Of a DNA stretch of 24,714 nucleotides, positions 8,104 through 14,621 are shown piece by piece (within the stretch, counting starts at the first letter, position 1; the number at the start of each line of letters is the position of its first letter). The stretch lies in contig JBOHFG010000444.1 of NCBI GenBank assembly GCA_050699575.1, forward strand, positions 1 through 24,714. The letters run 5' to 3'. Source of the DNA: GCA-003244245 sp050699575. GTDB lineage: Bacteria; Actinomycetota; Actinomycetes; Mycobacteriales; Pseudonocardiaceae. The notes below the pieces were generated by a model. It made no database searches. It was not told the origin of the DNA and saw nothing but the letters and a program-made list of their open reading frames with translations. A program made the position numbers and the translations under genes.

Positions 8104-9030
8104 TTACCTCCGGTTTCCGCGGGTAGAGGCCGGGTCGAGCGCGTCGCGCAGTCCATCGCCGACGAAGTTCACCGACAGCACGGTGAGCGCCAGCAACCCG
8201 CCGGAGAACAGGAACAGCCACGGGAACGTGAGCGCTGAGCCGGTGCCGGAGGCGATCAGCGTGCCGAGCGAGACGTCCGGCGGTTGCACCCCGAAGCCGA
8301 AGAAGCTCAGCCCGGTCTCGGTGAGGATCGCGGACCCGACCGTGATGGTTGCATCGATGATCAGCAGTGAGGCCATGTTCGGCACGATGTGCCGGGAGAT
8401 GATCCGCCAGGGCGGCACCCCCATGAAGCGCGCCGCCAGCACGAACTCCCGCTCGCGCAGCGAGAGAGTCAGACCCCGCACGATCCGGGCGGTGATCATC
8501 CATGAGAAGGCGGCCAGCAGCACGACCAGCAGCAACCACGTCTTGCCCCGGAACGCGGGGGAGAGGATCGCGATGATCATAAAGGAGGGAATGACCAGCA
8601 GCAGGTCCACTCCCCACATCAGGACCCGGTCCACCCATCCGCCGAAGTAGCCAGCGGTGGTGCCAACCACTGCCGCGATCCCGGTCGCGCTGAAGCCCAC
8701 CAGCAGCCCGATGGTCAGCGACTTCTGCAGCCCGCGCAGGGTCTGGGCAAACACGTCCTCCCCGATCTGCGTGGTGCCGAACCAGTGCTGCGCCGAGGGC
8801 GGCGTCAGATACGCGGTGGGGTCCTGCTCGGCGTAGCCCCACGGGGTCAGCAGCGGACCCAGGAACGCCAGGGCGTACAGCAGCAGCACACACGCCAGCC
8901 CGATGACGGAGAGCCGGTGGCGCAGGAAGCGGCGCAGCACCAGCCGGCCCCGACTCGTGCGCCCAAGCAGCGCTGCCGGGGCGCCGGGCAGCGCCGCGGT
9001 GCTGTGCGGATCAGTGATCGACGTCGACAC
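8104..9030 (-). CDS. oppC: Oligopeptide ABC transporter permease, OppC/DppC type
   Basis: A 308-aa inner-membrane permease of the OppC/DppC family. It has a cytoplasmic N-terminal tail, a first membrane helix (LSVIGLACVLLLYALAFLGPLL), then the BPD_transp_1 region with five further hydrophobic segments. The EAA-type coupling loop reads REREFVLAARFMGVPPWRIISRHIVPN. HWFGTTQIGEDVFAQTLRG is the conserved OppC block (normally HxxGTDxxGRDVFS), slightly divergent here. The start is GTG 9030, with GAGGTG about five bases upstream. It starts 12 bp after oppB, and its TAA overlaps the Shine-Dalgarno of oppD, implying coupled translation. It forms the translocation pore together with OppB. Confidence 0.92.
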   Translation of the reverse strand: MSTSITDPHSTAALPGAPAALLGRTSRGRLVLRRFLRHRLSVIGLACVLLLYALAFLGPLLTPWGYAEQDPTAYLTPPSAQHWFGTTQIGEDVFAQTLRGLQKSLTIGLLVGFSATGIAAVVGTTAGYFGGWVDRVLMWGVDLLLVIPSFMIIAILSPAFRGKTWLLLVVLLAAFSWMITARIVRGLTLSLREREFVLAARFMGVPPWRIISRHIVPNMASLLIIDATITVGSAILTETGLSFFGFGVQPPDVSLGTLIASGTGSALTFPWLFLFSGGLLALTVLSVNFVGDGLRDALDPASTRGNRR

Positions 9031-9042
9031 CGGCCACCTCGT

Positions 9043-10017
9043 TCATAACCTGATTCGGGGGTCGAGTACTGCGTAGAGCACGTCGGACAGCCAGCCGGAG
9101 ATCAACACCACGGCGGCCACAAACAGCGTCACCGTCGCCACGATGTTGGTGTCGTTCTGCTCGACGCCGTAGACGAACCAGTCACCCATCCCGTACCAGC
9201 CGAAGATCCGCTCGGTGAAGACCGCGCCGGTGATCAGCAGGCCGAACCCGAAGGTGAACAGGGTGGCCATCGGGATCAGCGCGGTGCGCAGCCCGTGCGT
9301 GAACAGGGCCCGGCGCCGGGTCAGTCCCTTGGCCTGCGCGGTGCGCAGGAAATCGCTGCCCAGCACGTCGAGCATGGCGCTGCGCTGGTAGCGGCTGTAG
9401 AGGGCGATCTGCGACAGCGCAATGGCCAGCGTCGGCAGCACCAGGTGCGACAGGCGGTCACCCAAAGCGGCCCACCAACCGCCCGAAAAGCCGGGGGTGA
9501 GCTCGCCGGTGAAGGACAGCACGGTGGTGCCGGCGGCCTTGTTGAGCCGCAACCCGCCGAACTTCAGCAGCGTGCCGATCAGGAACGTCGGGGCGGAGAG
9601 CATGAGGAACGAGAACAGCGTCGCGGCGTAGTCGCTGGGCCGGTATTGCCGGATCGCACTGGCGACGCCGACCAGCACGCCCACCATGATACCCACCAGA
9701 GCACCCACGGTGACCAGCCGCAGGCTGACGCCGATGCGGCTGGTGAGCTCACCGGTGATGGGCTGCCCGGAGATCGTCGCACCGAAGTCGCCGTGCGCCA
9801 CGCCGCCCAGCCAGGCCACGAAACGAGCCGGGATGGGTTTGTCGAGCCGCAGCTCGGCCCGCTTGGCCGCGATCACCGCCGCGGGCGGCGGCGGGTTACG
9901 GCCCTGCAGCTGGCCCAGCGGGGAGAAGGCCAGGGACCCCAGGGTGAACGCCAGGAACGTCGCGACCAGGCACAACACGACGTAGTTGGCGAGACGGCGG
10001 GCCAAGAATCCGGTCAT
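9043..10017 (-). CDS. oppB: Oligopeptide ABC transporter permease, OppB/DppB type
   Basis: A 324-aa permease and the first structural gene of the operon. The N-terminus MTGFLARRLANYVVLCLVATFLAF is the typical OppB amphipathic/first membrane helix, and the periplasmic segment RLDKPIPARFVAWLGGVAHGDFGAT is the family hallmark. The EAA loop is GSDFLRTAQAKGLTRRRALFTHGLRTALIP, and the C-terminus ends in DVLYAVLDPRIRL as in the family (DPR.R). About six hydrophobic segments are visible. ATG 10017 has only a G-run immediately upstream. The good ribosome-binding site (AAGGAG 10041-10036) instead serves a 4-codon ORF whose stop overlaps this ATG. Confidence 0.92.
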   Translation of the reverse strand: MTGFLARRLANYVVLCLVATFLAFTLGSLAFSPLGQLQGRNPPPPAAVIAAKRAELRLDKPIPARFVAWLGGVAHGDFGATISGQPITGELTSRIGVSLRLVTVGALVGIMVGVLVGVASAIRQYRPSDYAATLFSFLMLSAPTFLIGTLLKFGGLRLNKAAGTTVLSFTGELTPGFSGGWWAALGDRLSHLVLPTLAIALSQIALYSRYQRSAMLDVLGSDFLRTAQAKGLTRRRALFTHGLRTALIPMATLFTFGFGLLITGAVFTERIFGWYGMGDWFVYGVEQNDTNIVATVTLFVAAVVLISGWLSDVLYAVLDPRIRL

Positions 10018-10028
10018 CGCGCCCCCAT
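10014..10028 (-). CDS. Four-codon upstream ORF (MGAR) coupled to oppB
   Basis: ATG 10028 is preceded at a 7-base distance by AAGGAG (10041-10036), the best ribosome-binding site in the region. It reads Met-Gly-Ala-Arg and stops at TGA 10016-10014. That TGA overlaps the oppB ATG in the coupling configuration ATGA. A ribosome loaded here would terminate exactly on the oppB start. The peptide itself is probably irrelevant. Whether it is translated is untested. Confidence 0.4.
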   Translation of the reverse strand: MGAR

Positions 10029-10067
10029 CGTGTTACTCCTTAAGGTCCACGGCTGCCGGTGAACAAA

Positions 10068-10092
10068 GGTTATCCGCTGACGCAGCGGAACC
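10068..10092. promoter_or_regulatory. Inverted repeat in the divergent oppB / binding-protein intergenic region
   Basis: The arms ccgct (10074-10078) and agcgg (10084-10088) enclose five bases, and the pairing is extended on the outside by ggtt/aacc with a 2-base bulge. It lies midway between the two divergent starts, where an operator for a shared regulator would be expected. No promoter hexamers can be assigned with confidence. Confidence 0.28.
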
Positions 10093-10118
10093 ACGCAGGG
10101 GCGTAAGGTCACCCAGCC

Positions 10119-11870
10119 ATGGAGTGGTTGTGGCAATCACGGGTACGGTGCACGCTCGCGCTCGTCGCGCTGGTGTTGACGGCCTGCGGTGGTGGTGGGG
10201 CACCGGGTGGCAGCGGTCAGCGCCAGACCGGGTCGGCCTTCGCCGGGTGCGATACCAAGCCGAACACCTGCAACTCGGCGGCGCCCGACACACTGCGGCA
10301 AGGTGGCCAGCTCACCTACGCCATCGAGAAGAACATCGCCAACTGGAACCTGCTTTCCGCCGAGGGCAGCGTCCTGGAGACCGGTGGGGTGCTCGCGGGC
10401 CTGTTGCCCCGGACGTTCATCACTCTGCCGGACCTCACCGTGGCGAAGAACGACGACTTGCTCGACTCGGCGAAGGTGACCAGCACCAACCCGGAAACCA
10501 TTGTCTATCGGATCAAGGCGAGCGCGGTGTGGTCGGACGGGACGCCGATCACCGCGGAGGACTTCATCTATAACTGGCAGGTGCAGAACGGGCGAAACTG
10601 CCCGAACTGCACTCCGGCCACCACAGCTGGTTTCGATCAGGTCCAGTCGGTCACCGGCTCTGACAACGGTAAGACGGTCACCGCGAAGCTCACCAAGCCG
10701 TTCACTGACTGGAAACAACTCTGGGGGAGCGGCTCGCCGTTGTACCCGGCGCACATCGCCGCCCAGCATGGGGATATCAAGACCCCGCAGGGTCTGGCCA
10801 CCTCGTTCACCTGGTTCGGGAAAACCGTGCCGACCTACTCCGGTGGCCCCTTCCTGATCGACAATTTCAAGAACAACGAGTCGGTCACTCTGGTGCCCAA
10901 CCCGCAGTGGTACGGGGTGCGCCCGAAGCTGGACCGGCTGATCTACCGGATCATCACTGAAGCTGCGCAGGAACCGACGGCACTGCAGAATCGTGAGGTC
11001 CAGGTTCTCTACCCGCAACCGCAGGTCGACCAGGTGCAGCAGATGCGCCGGATCCCCGGTGTCTCGTCTTTCGTCGGGTTCGGGCTGAGTTGGGAGCACT
11101 TCGACCTCAACTTGGCCAACAACTACCTCGCCGACCCGGCGCTGCGCACCGCCCTGTTCACCGCGGTCGACCGGCAAGCCATCATCAACAAGACCGTGGG
11201 CCAGTTCGCCGACAAGATCAAACCGCTGAACAGTCACAACTTCGTTCCGCAGCAGAGCGGTTACGAGGATGTGGTCGGCGAGACCGGTCAGGGTTCCGGC
11301 GACCTGGCGCGCGCCAAGCAGATCCTCACTACCGCCGGTTACACGATTGACGGGGGCCAGCTCAGGACCCGGATCGGGATGTCGGTGCCGCCGATGCGGA
11401 TCCGCTACACCGTGGGAAACCAGGTCCGTCAGGTCGAGTGTGAGCTGTTCGCCCAGCAGGTGAAGCCACTGGGGATCACCGTGCAGGTGATCCCGACCGA
11501 CGACCTCGGCGGCACCCTGGCCCGGGGCGACTTCGACGCCATTGTGTTCTCCTGGATTGCCACCCCGTTCCCCTACGCCAGCGCGGCGCAGCTCTGGGCC
11601 ACCGGGCAGGGCAGCAACTTCGGCCGGTACAGCAACCCCGACGTGGACCGTCTGATCGGCGCCGCGGCGAGCTCGCCGGACGAGGCGCTGGCCAAGGAGA
11701 CGCTCAACCAGGCCGACCGGCGGTTGACCAAGGATGCCTACGTGCTGCCGCTGTACCAGAAGCCGACGTTCATCGCGCTGTACGACAACATCGGAAACGT
11801 GCGCAACAACTCCTCTCTGGACGGCCCGCAATACAACGTCGCCCAATGGGGCTTCCGCGCTACCGGCTGA
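10119..11870 (+). CDS. Second oligopeptide-type ABC substrate-binding lipoprotein (SBP family 5)
   Basis: A 583-aa paralogue of the OppA coded at 4385-6049, transcribed away from the opp permease genes. It starts with a lipoprotein signal (MEWLWQSRVRCTLALVALVL) and lipobox Leu-Thr-Ala-Cys with Cys23, followed by a Gly-rich linker. Family features include WSDGTPITAEDFIYNW (about 145-160), GGPFLIDNFKNNESVTLVPNPQWYG, and LNQADRRLTKDAYVLPLYQKP near the end. A pair of cysteines in GRNCPNCTP is unusual for a binding protein and could form a local disulfide or bind metal. AAGG lies 10 bases before the ATG. It could feed the same importer with a different ligand range. Proteins of this type in actinobacteria are sometimes labelled LpqW-like, which I cannot test. 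Confidence 0.87.
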   Translation: MEWLWQSRVRCTLALVALVLTACGGGGAPGGSGQRQTGSAFAGCDTKPNTCNSAAPDTLRQGGQLTYAIEKNIANWNLLSAEGSVLETGGVLAGLLPRTFITLPDLTVAKNDDLLDSAKVTSTNPETIVYRIKASAVWSDGTPITAEDFIYNWQVQNGRNCPNCTPATTAGFDQVQSVTGSDNGKTVTAKLTKPFTDWKQLWGSGSPLYPAHIAAQHGDIKTPQGLATSFTWFGKTVPTYSGGPFLIDNFKNNESVTLVPNPQWYGVRPKLDRLIYRIITEAAQEPTALQNREVQVLYPQPQVDQVQQMRRIPGVSSFVGFGLSWEHFDLNLANNYLADPALRTALFTAVDRQAIINKTVGQFADKIKPLNSHNFVPQQSGYEDVVGETGQGSGDLARAKQILTTAGYTIDGGQLRTRIGMSVPPMRIRYTVGNQVRQVECELFAQQVKPLGITVQVIPTDDLGGTLARGDFDAIVFSWIATPFPYASAAQLWATGQGSNFGRYSNPDVDRLIGAAASSPDEALAKETLNQADRRLTKDAYVLPLYQKPTFIALYDNIGNVRNNSSLDGPQYNVAQWGFRATG

Positions 11871-11886
11871 TCGAGGAACTGGCGGA

Positions 11887-12744
11887 TCACGGGCACGTCA
11901 TCGGGTAGTTCCAGGGTCTCGAGTTCCTCGGTGGTGGTGGGCAGTCGCGCCGAGACGCGATCGCCGAAGTCCCGTTGCGGGTAGCGAGCGTGGCGAGCAC
12001 CTGCGGTGCACCGCCCGGGATCTTGGTGCGCTCGGCCAGCGGGCTGCGGGCGGCGATTTCGGCTGGGTAGTAGGACCAGTGCAGGTCTACCGGGTCGCCG
12101 TCATGCAGAGTGAGCCGTTTCCGCAGGATGGCCGTGCCGTGGGCGGCAAGGTTGAGCGCTTCGGCGACCTCTGTGGGCGGCGGTGTCTCGGTGACGTTGA
12201 GTAGCTGATAGCTATAACCCGTAGGGGTGGGAACGAAGTAAGCGGCAACCTGGACCACGAAGGGTCGCTCGTCGCGCACATAGACGCCCTTGCCAACCCG
12301 GCTGTAGAAAAAGCCTTCGGCTTTGAGGGCCGCGAGTGCGCGCTAGATCGTGGCGTTCGCCGCGGCGTACTGCCGCACCAGGTGCTGGGTCGAGGGGAGC
12401 TGCGCTCCTGGCGCCAGTTCGCCGGACATGATCTGTGCTCGTAGCTCTGCGGCGATCTGCTGGTGTCGAGGTCGACCGTCGCGCGTGCTAGCCATGACGG
12501 TGGGTGCCCCCTGTCGACTGTAGATGAGCCCTTCGGCGCGCAGCACTCCGACAGCCAGTCGGGCGACGACTCGCGAGACGGTGAACTCGCCCATCAGTTC
12601 GACCTCTGTGGGCAGCTTCGATCCCGGCGCAAGTACCCCGTTGACGGCACGTTTCCGCAGTTCGTCGGCGATCTGCTGGTAAGCGGGGTGACCACTCGCG
12701 AGATCAACTACCACCTGGGACAGCCTCCCTGCTCGTTCCATCAA
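11887..12744 (-). pseudogene. GntR-family regulator with two winged-helix domains and a UTRA domain, broken
   Basis: Reading from ATG 12744, a first GntR helix-turn-helix (HPAYQQIADELRKRAVNGVLAPGSKLPTE to VLRAEGLIYSRQG) is followed by a second (RHQQIAAELRAQIMSGELAPGAQLPST to AAANATI). The frame then meets TAG at 12345-12343 where the family has Gln (NATIQRALAALKAEGF). The same frame continues past it with FFYSRVGKGVYVRDE and a UTRA ligand domain (YSYQLLNVTETPPPTEVAEAL, then LTLHDGDPVDLHWSYYPAEI). Near 11984-11988 a lost base shifts the frame, and the expected YPQRDFGDRVSARLPTTTEELE is found in another frame. That frame runs into the end of the convergent binding-protein gene, so the C-terminal UTRA strands are missing. 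Three separate lesions make this a pseudogene. Intact, it would have been a candidate regulator of the neighbouring transporter genes. Confidence 0.75.
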
Positions 12745-12748
12745 CAGA

Positions 12749-12906
12749 ATGTCTCCCGGTCACCACGTCGCGGTGCTGGACGACTTGTCCACCGGCCACC
12801 GTGACGCATTCCTCGCAACGTGGCACTGCACGTCGTTGATGTCGTCAACGCCCCTGAGGTCACCAACATCGTGACCAGATATCAGCCTGATGTGATCTAC
12901 CACCTT
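12749..12906 (+). pseudogene. UDP-glucose 4-epimerase (galE-like) fragment, copy 1
   Basis: PGHHVAVLDDLSTGHRDA (from 12749, one frame) and LHVVDVVNAPEVTNIVTRYQPDVIYHLGA (from about 12828, another frame) are typical of the NAD-binding N-terminal half of GalE-type short-chain epimerases. The TGGAGFIG dinucleotide motif is absent, and so are the catalytic Ser and YxxxK. The frame is broken near 12815. The stretch from 12829 is repeated at 13787. It is non-functional. Confidence 0.6.
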
Positions 12907-12997
12907 GGGGCGAGTGATGTGCACAAGGTTCCCTAAGACTGTCAGCGGGTGGCCGTGACCTGCACTAAATTCCACGTGACGACCCCGCTCGACCGCT
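12829..12997 (+). repeat. Direct repeat, left copy, flanking the toxin-antitoxin pair
   Basis: Bases 12829-12906 match 13787-13864 with only a few differences; they begin identically with cacgtcgttgatgtcgtcaa. The 28-base stretch 12970-12997 matches 13983-14010 with one difference. The part between the two matching blocks is shorter and unrelated compared with the right copy. The two copies bracket about 800 bp holding the VapC-like toxin and its partner. Confidence 0.85.
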
Positions 12998-13021
12998 GCA
13001 AGGCCGGGTCGGAGGTGCGCG

Positions 13022-13405
13022 TCAGAGTAGGTCGATCTCGATACCTGGGCCGATACGGCGCAAGCGGCCAGGATCAGCGCTCAACGCTGGCCAGCCGCGC
13101 TGCCGGGTGACGTGCACAACATGACCGGCCATCGCGTCGAACATGTCGGCATCGGTGAGGAGCCGGTCAACCTGACGAGCGTTGGCCGCGTCGAGTTCGC
13201 CGAGCACGATCATCGAGTGGCCCATCGCTTCGGCCAGCTCCTCACCGGCGTCAGGCCGGACCGCGCGGACTTCAGCCAGGGCGAGCGTAGGCAAGTACAG
13301 CACGAGCCCGGCGACCTCAGCAGTGGCGAACCAGGCGACCGCAGACAACCGCCCCTGGATCAACGCGGCCAGCGCGGAGGCATCGACAACTTTCCCGCCT
13401 ATCAC
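13022..13405 (-). CDS. vapC: VapC-like PIN-domain ribonuclease toxin
   Basis: A 127-aa PIN-domain protein. The four acidic residues of the metal site can be placed: Asp8 (KVVDASAL), Glu45 (LALAEVRAV), Asp90 (DMFDAMAGHVVHVTRQRGW) and Asp111 (ALSADPGRL). In VapBC systems this toxin cuts tRNA or rRNA. The length is normal for the family. The ATG overlaps the stop of the upstream partner gene by 4 bp (13402-13405), the standard antitoxin-toxin coupling. No lesion is seen, in contrast with the broken genes around it. Confidence 0.82.
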   Translation of the reverse strand: MIGGKVVDASALAALIQGRLSAVAWFATAEVAGLVLYLPTLALAEVRAVRPDAGEELAEAMGHSMIVLGELDAANARQVDRLLTDADMFDAMAGHVVHVTRQRGWPALSADPGRLRRIGPGIEIDLL

Positions 13406-13635
13406 GCGGCAGGGGCTGCGACGGGGTGGCGTCGCCGGACCTCATCCTCACCCGGCCACTCGAGACCGCACGCGGCGTAGACGCGACGGTACTCGTCCAG
13501 CGATGGCGCACCGTGCCGGGCCACCATGCGGGCCACGATTGTCCGGTTACGTTCCGTGTCGCTAGCGTCGGGTGGGGCCAGCGGGGGCAGGCCTTCATCG
13601 GTGCGGTACTGCGTCATGTGGGCAAGGTATCCCAT
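13402..13635 (-). CDS. Putative antitoxin partner of the PIN-domain toxin
   Basis: A 77-aa hydrophilic protein directly upstream of vapC with a 4-bp overlap. The sequence has an acidic/proline-rich start and a helical middle (TERNRTIVARMVARHGAPSLDEYRRVYAACGLEWPG). I cannot place it in a named VapB family, so the role is inferred from position and size only. ATG 13635 and an internal ATG at 13617 (MTQYRTDEGL) are both possible starts, and neither has a clear Shine-Dalgarno sequence. Leaderless translation is possible, as is common for actinobacterial antitoxins. Confidence 0.6.
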   Translation of the reverse strand: MGYLAHMTQYRTDEGLPPLAPPDASDTERNRTIVARMVARHGAPSLDEYRRVYAACGLEWPGEDEVRRRHPVAAPAA

Positions 13636-13783
13636 TCTGCTGATTCAGGGCAGCGCGGACAAACCGTGGGAGGCTACGTGGTCCATCTACCTGCGAGAGG
13701 CGTTGTCAACTTGGTGAGGCCGTCTGTTGCTGAGATGATCGGTGCGTTGATCTCGGGTGGGGAGAGGCTGGGTTGATGGCCGG

Positions 13784-14005
13784 CGCCACGTCGTTGATGT
13801 CGTCAACGCCCCTGAGGTCACCAACGTTGTGACCGGATATCAGCCTGAGGTGATCTACCACTTTGCTGCACAGATCAGTGTTCGTTATTCGGTAACTGAC
13901 CCCGTAGCCGATGCAACCACCAATATCCTGGGTACGATGAACCTCCTCAACGTTGCTCACGTTACTGGCGTGGCCTCAATAGTTCCACGTGACGACCCCG
14001 CTTGA
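13784..14005 (+). pseudogene. UDP-glucose 4-epimerase (galE-like) fragment, copy 2
   Basis: One open frame gives RHVVDVVNAPEVTNVVTGYQPE, then VIYHFAAQISVRYSVTDPVADA, then TTNILGTMNLLNVAHVTGV. This is the central part of the NAD-binding half of GalE-like epimerases (the H-x-A-A-Q block and the NILGTMNLL helix). Both the N-terminal GxxGxxG region and the catalytic YxxxK are absent. The AT content is visibly higher than in the neighbouring genes. It is a fragment without expected function. Confidence 0.65.
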
Positions 14006-14010
14006 CCGCT
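13787..14010 (+). repeat. Direct repeat, right copy, flanking the toxin-antitoxin pair
   Basis: This is the counterpart of 12829-12997, with matching blocks 13787-13864 and 13983-14010. The right copy is longer because it keeps galE-like sequence between the blocks. The shared 3' block contains the palindrome CACGTG and, read from its GTG, begins VTTPLDR in both copies, perhaps the first codons of a lost gene. Confidence 0.85.
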
Positions 14011-14033
14011 ACGCGGGATGCCATGCTGCGTGA

Positions 14034-14588
14034 TCACAGCGGTGGTTTCGCGAAGAACACGCGAACGACGTTGGTGACGTAGCGCCCACCGGCGATGTCG
14101 CCGGGCACGACCAGCCGCGGTCCGTCGGTGGCCAGTGAGCGACCATCCTCGCTGGTGGCCAGCAGCACGTCCTTGTTCTCGAAGCTCGGATCGATCTCAC
14201 CGTAGGCCACCAACGCCTGGTAGTTGTCAGAGGCGCCCACACTGATGAAGTGGCGTAGCTTGTCGTTCTTGATCGCTGGGTCGAACCGTGGGCCTGCCTG
14301 GGCCAGCACGTCGGCCAGGCGCGGACTGACGTAGGTGTGTGTCTGGGTGCCGTTACCTGCCTAGAACGTCACAGTGATCGTGCGTGCGGGCATCGCTTGC
14401 AGGGCGGCCACGTCGAGGATCTGGGGTCGTGCGACGTCGCCGATCAGCAGGAATGTGCCGGGCGGCAGCCCGAAGGTGGGCAGCTGGTGGGGCGCCGAGG
14501 TGCTGGCGACGGCGCTAGCGCCGGTGAATGCCGTGAGAGTGAGCACGGCGACAGCGGCACACAACCGCAGCAGGCGTAGCCGAATCAC
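14034..14588 (-). pseudogene. Small secreted molybdopterin-oxidoreductase-like (sulfite-oxidase fold) protein with in-frame TAG
   Basis: From GTG 14588 (AAAGGA about eight bases upstream) the frame gives a Sec signal peptide (MIRLRLLRLCAAVAVLTLTAF to ASA) and then TFLLIGDVARPQILDVAALQAMPARTITVTF. TAG follows at 14363-14361. The same frame continues AGNGTQTHTYVSPRLADVLAQAGP, then FISVGASDNYQALVAYGEIDPSF, and DGPRLVVPGDIAGGRYVTNVVRV, ending in TGA at 14034. The two halves together are a full-length small domain of the oxidoreductase molybdopterin-binding type found in actinobacterial secreted proteins. At the TAG the expected residue is Gln (CAG), a single C-to-T change. No other lesion is seen, so a nonsense mutation, readthrough or a sequencing error are all possible. 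It lies 33 bp downstream of the repeat-protein gene and probably shares its transcript. Confidence 0.65.
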
Positions 14589-14621
14589 AAGAGATCCTTT
14601 CCGATAACTATTCAGGGACCG

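Noticed and set aside
8100..8156. Longer start for oppD
   Set aside because: It would overlap oppC by 53 bp. GTG 8099 has GGAGGT six bases upstream and starts right at the ABC domain.
10137..11846. 569-aa minus-strand open frame
   Set aside because: It is antisense to the clear binding-protein gene; its His/Arg/Val-rich translation has no domain or start signal and is a typical GC-rich shadow frame.
12829..14010. CRISPR array or insertion-sequence ends as explanation of the repeats
   Set aside because: There are only two copies about 960 bp apart in direct orientation, coding galE fragments. There are no spacers, transposase or inverted ends.
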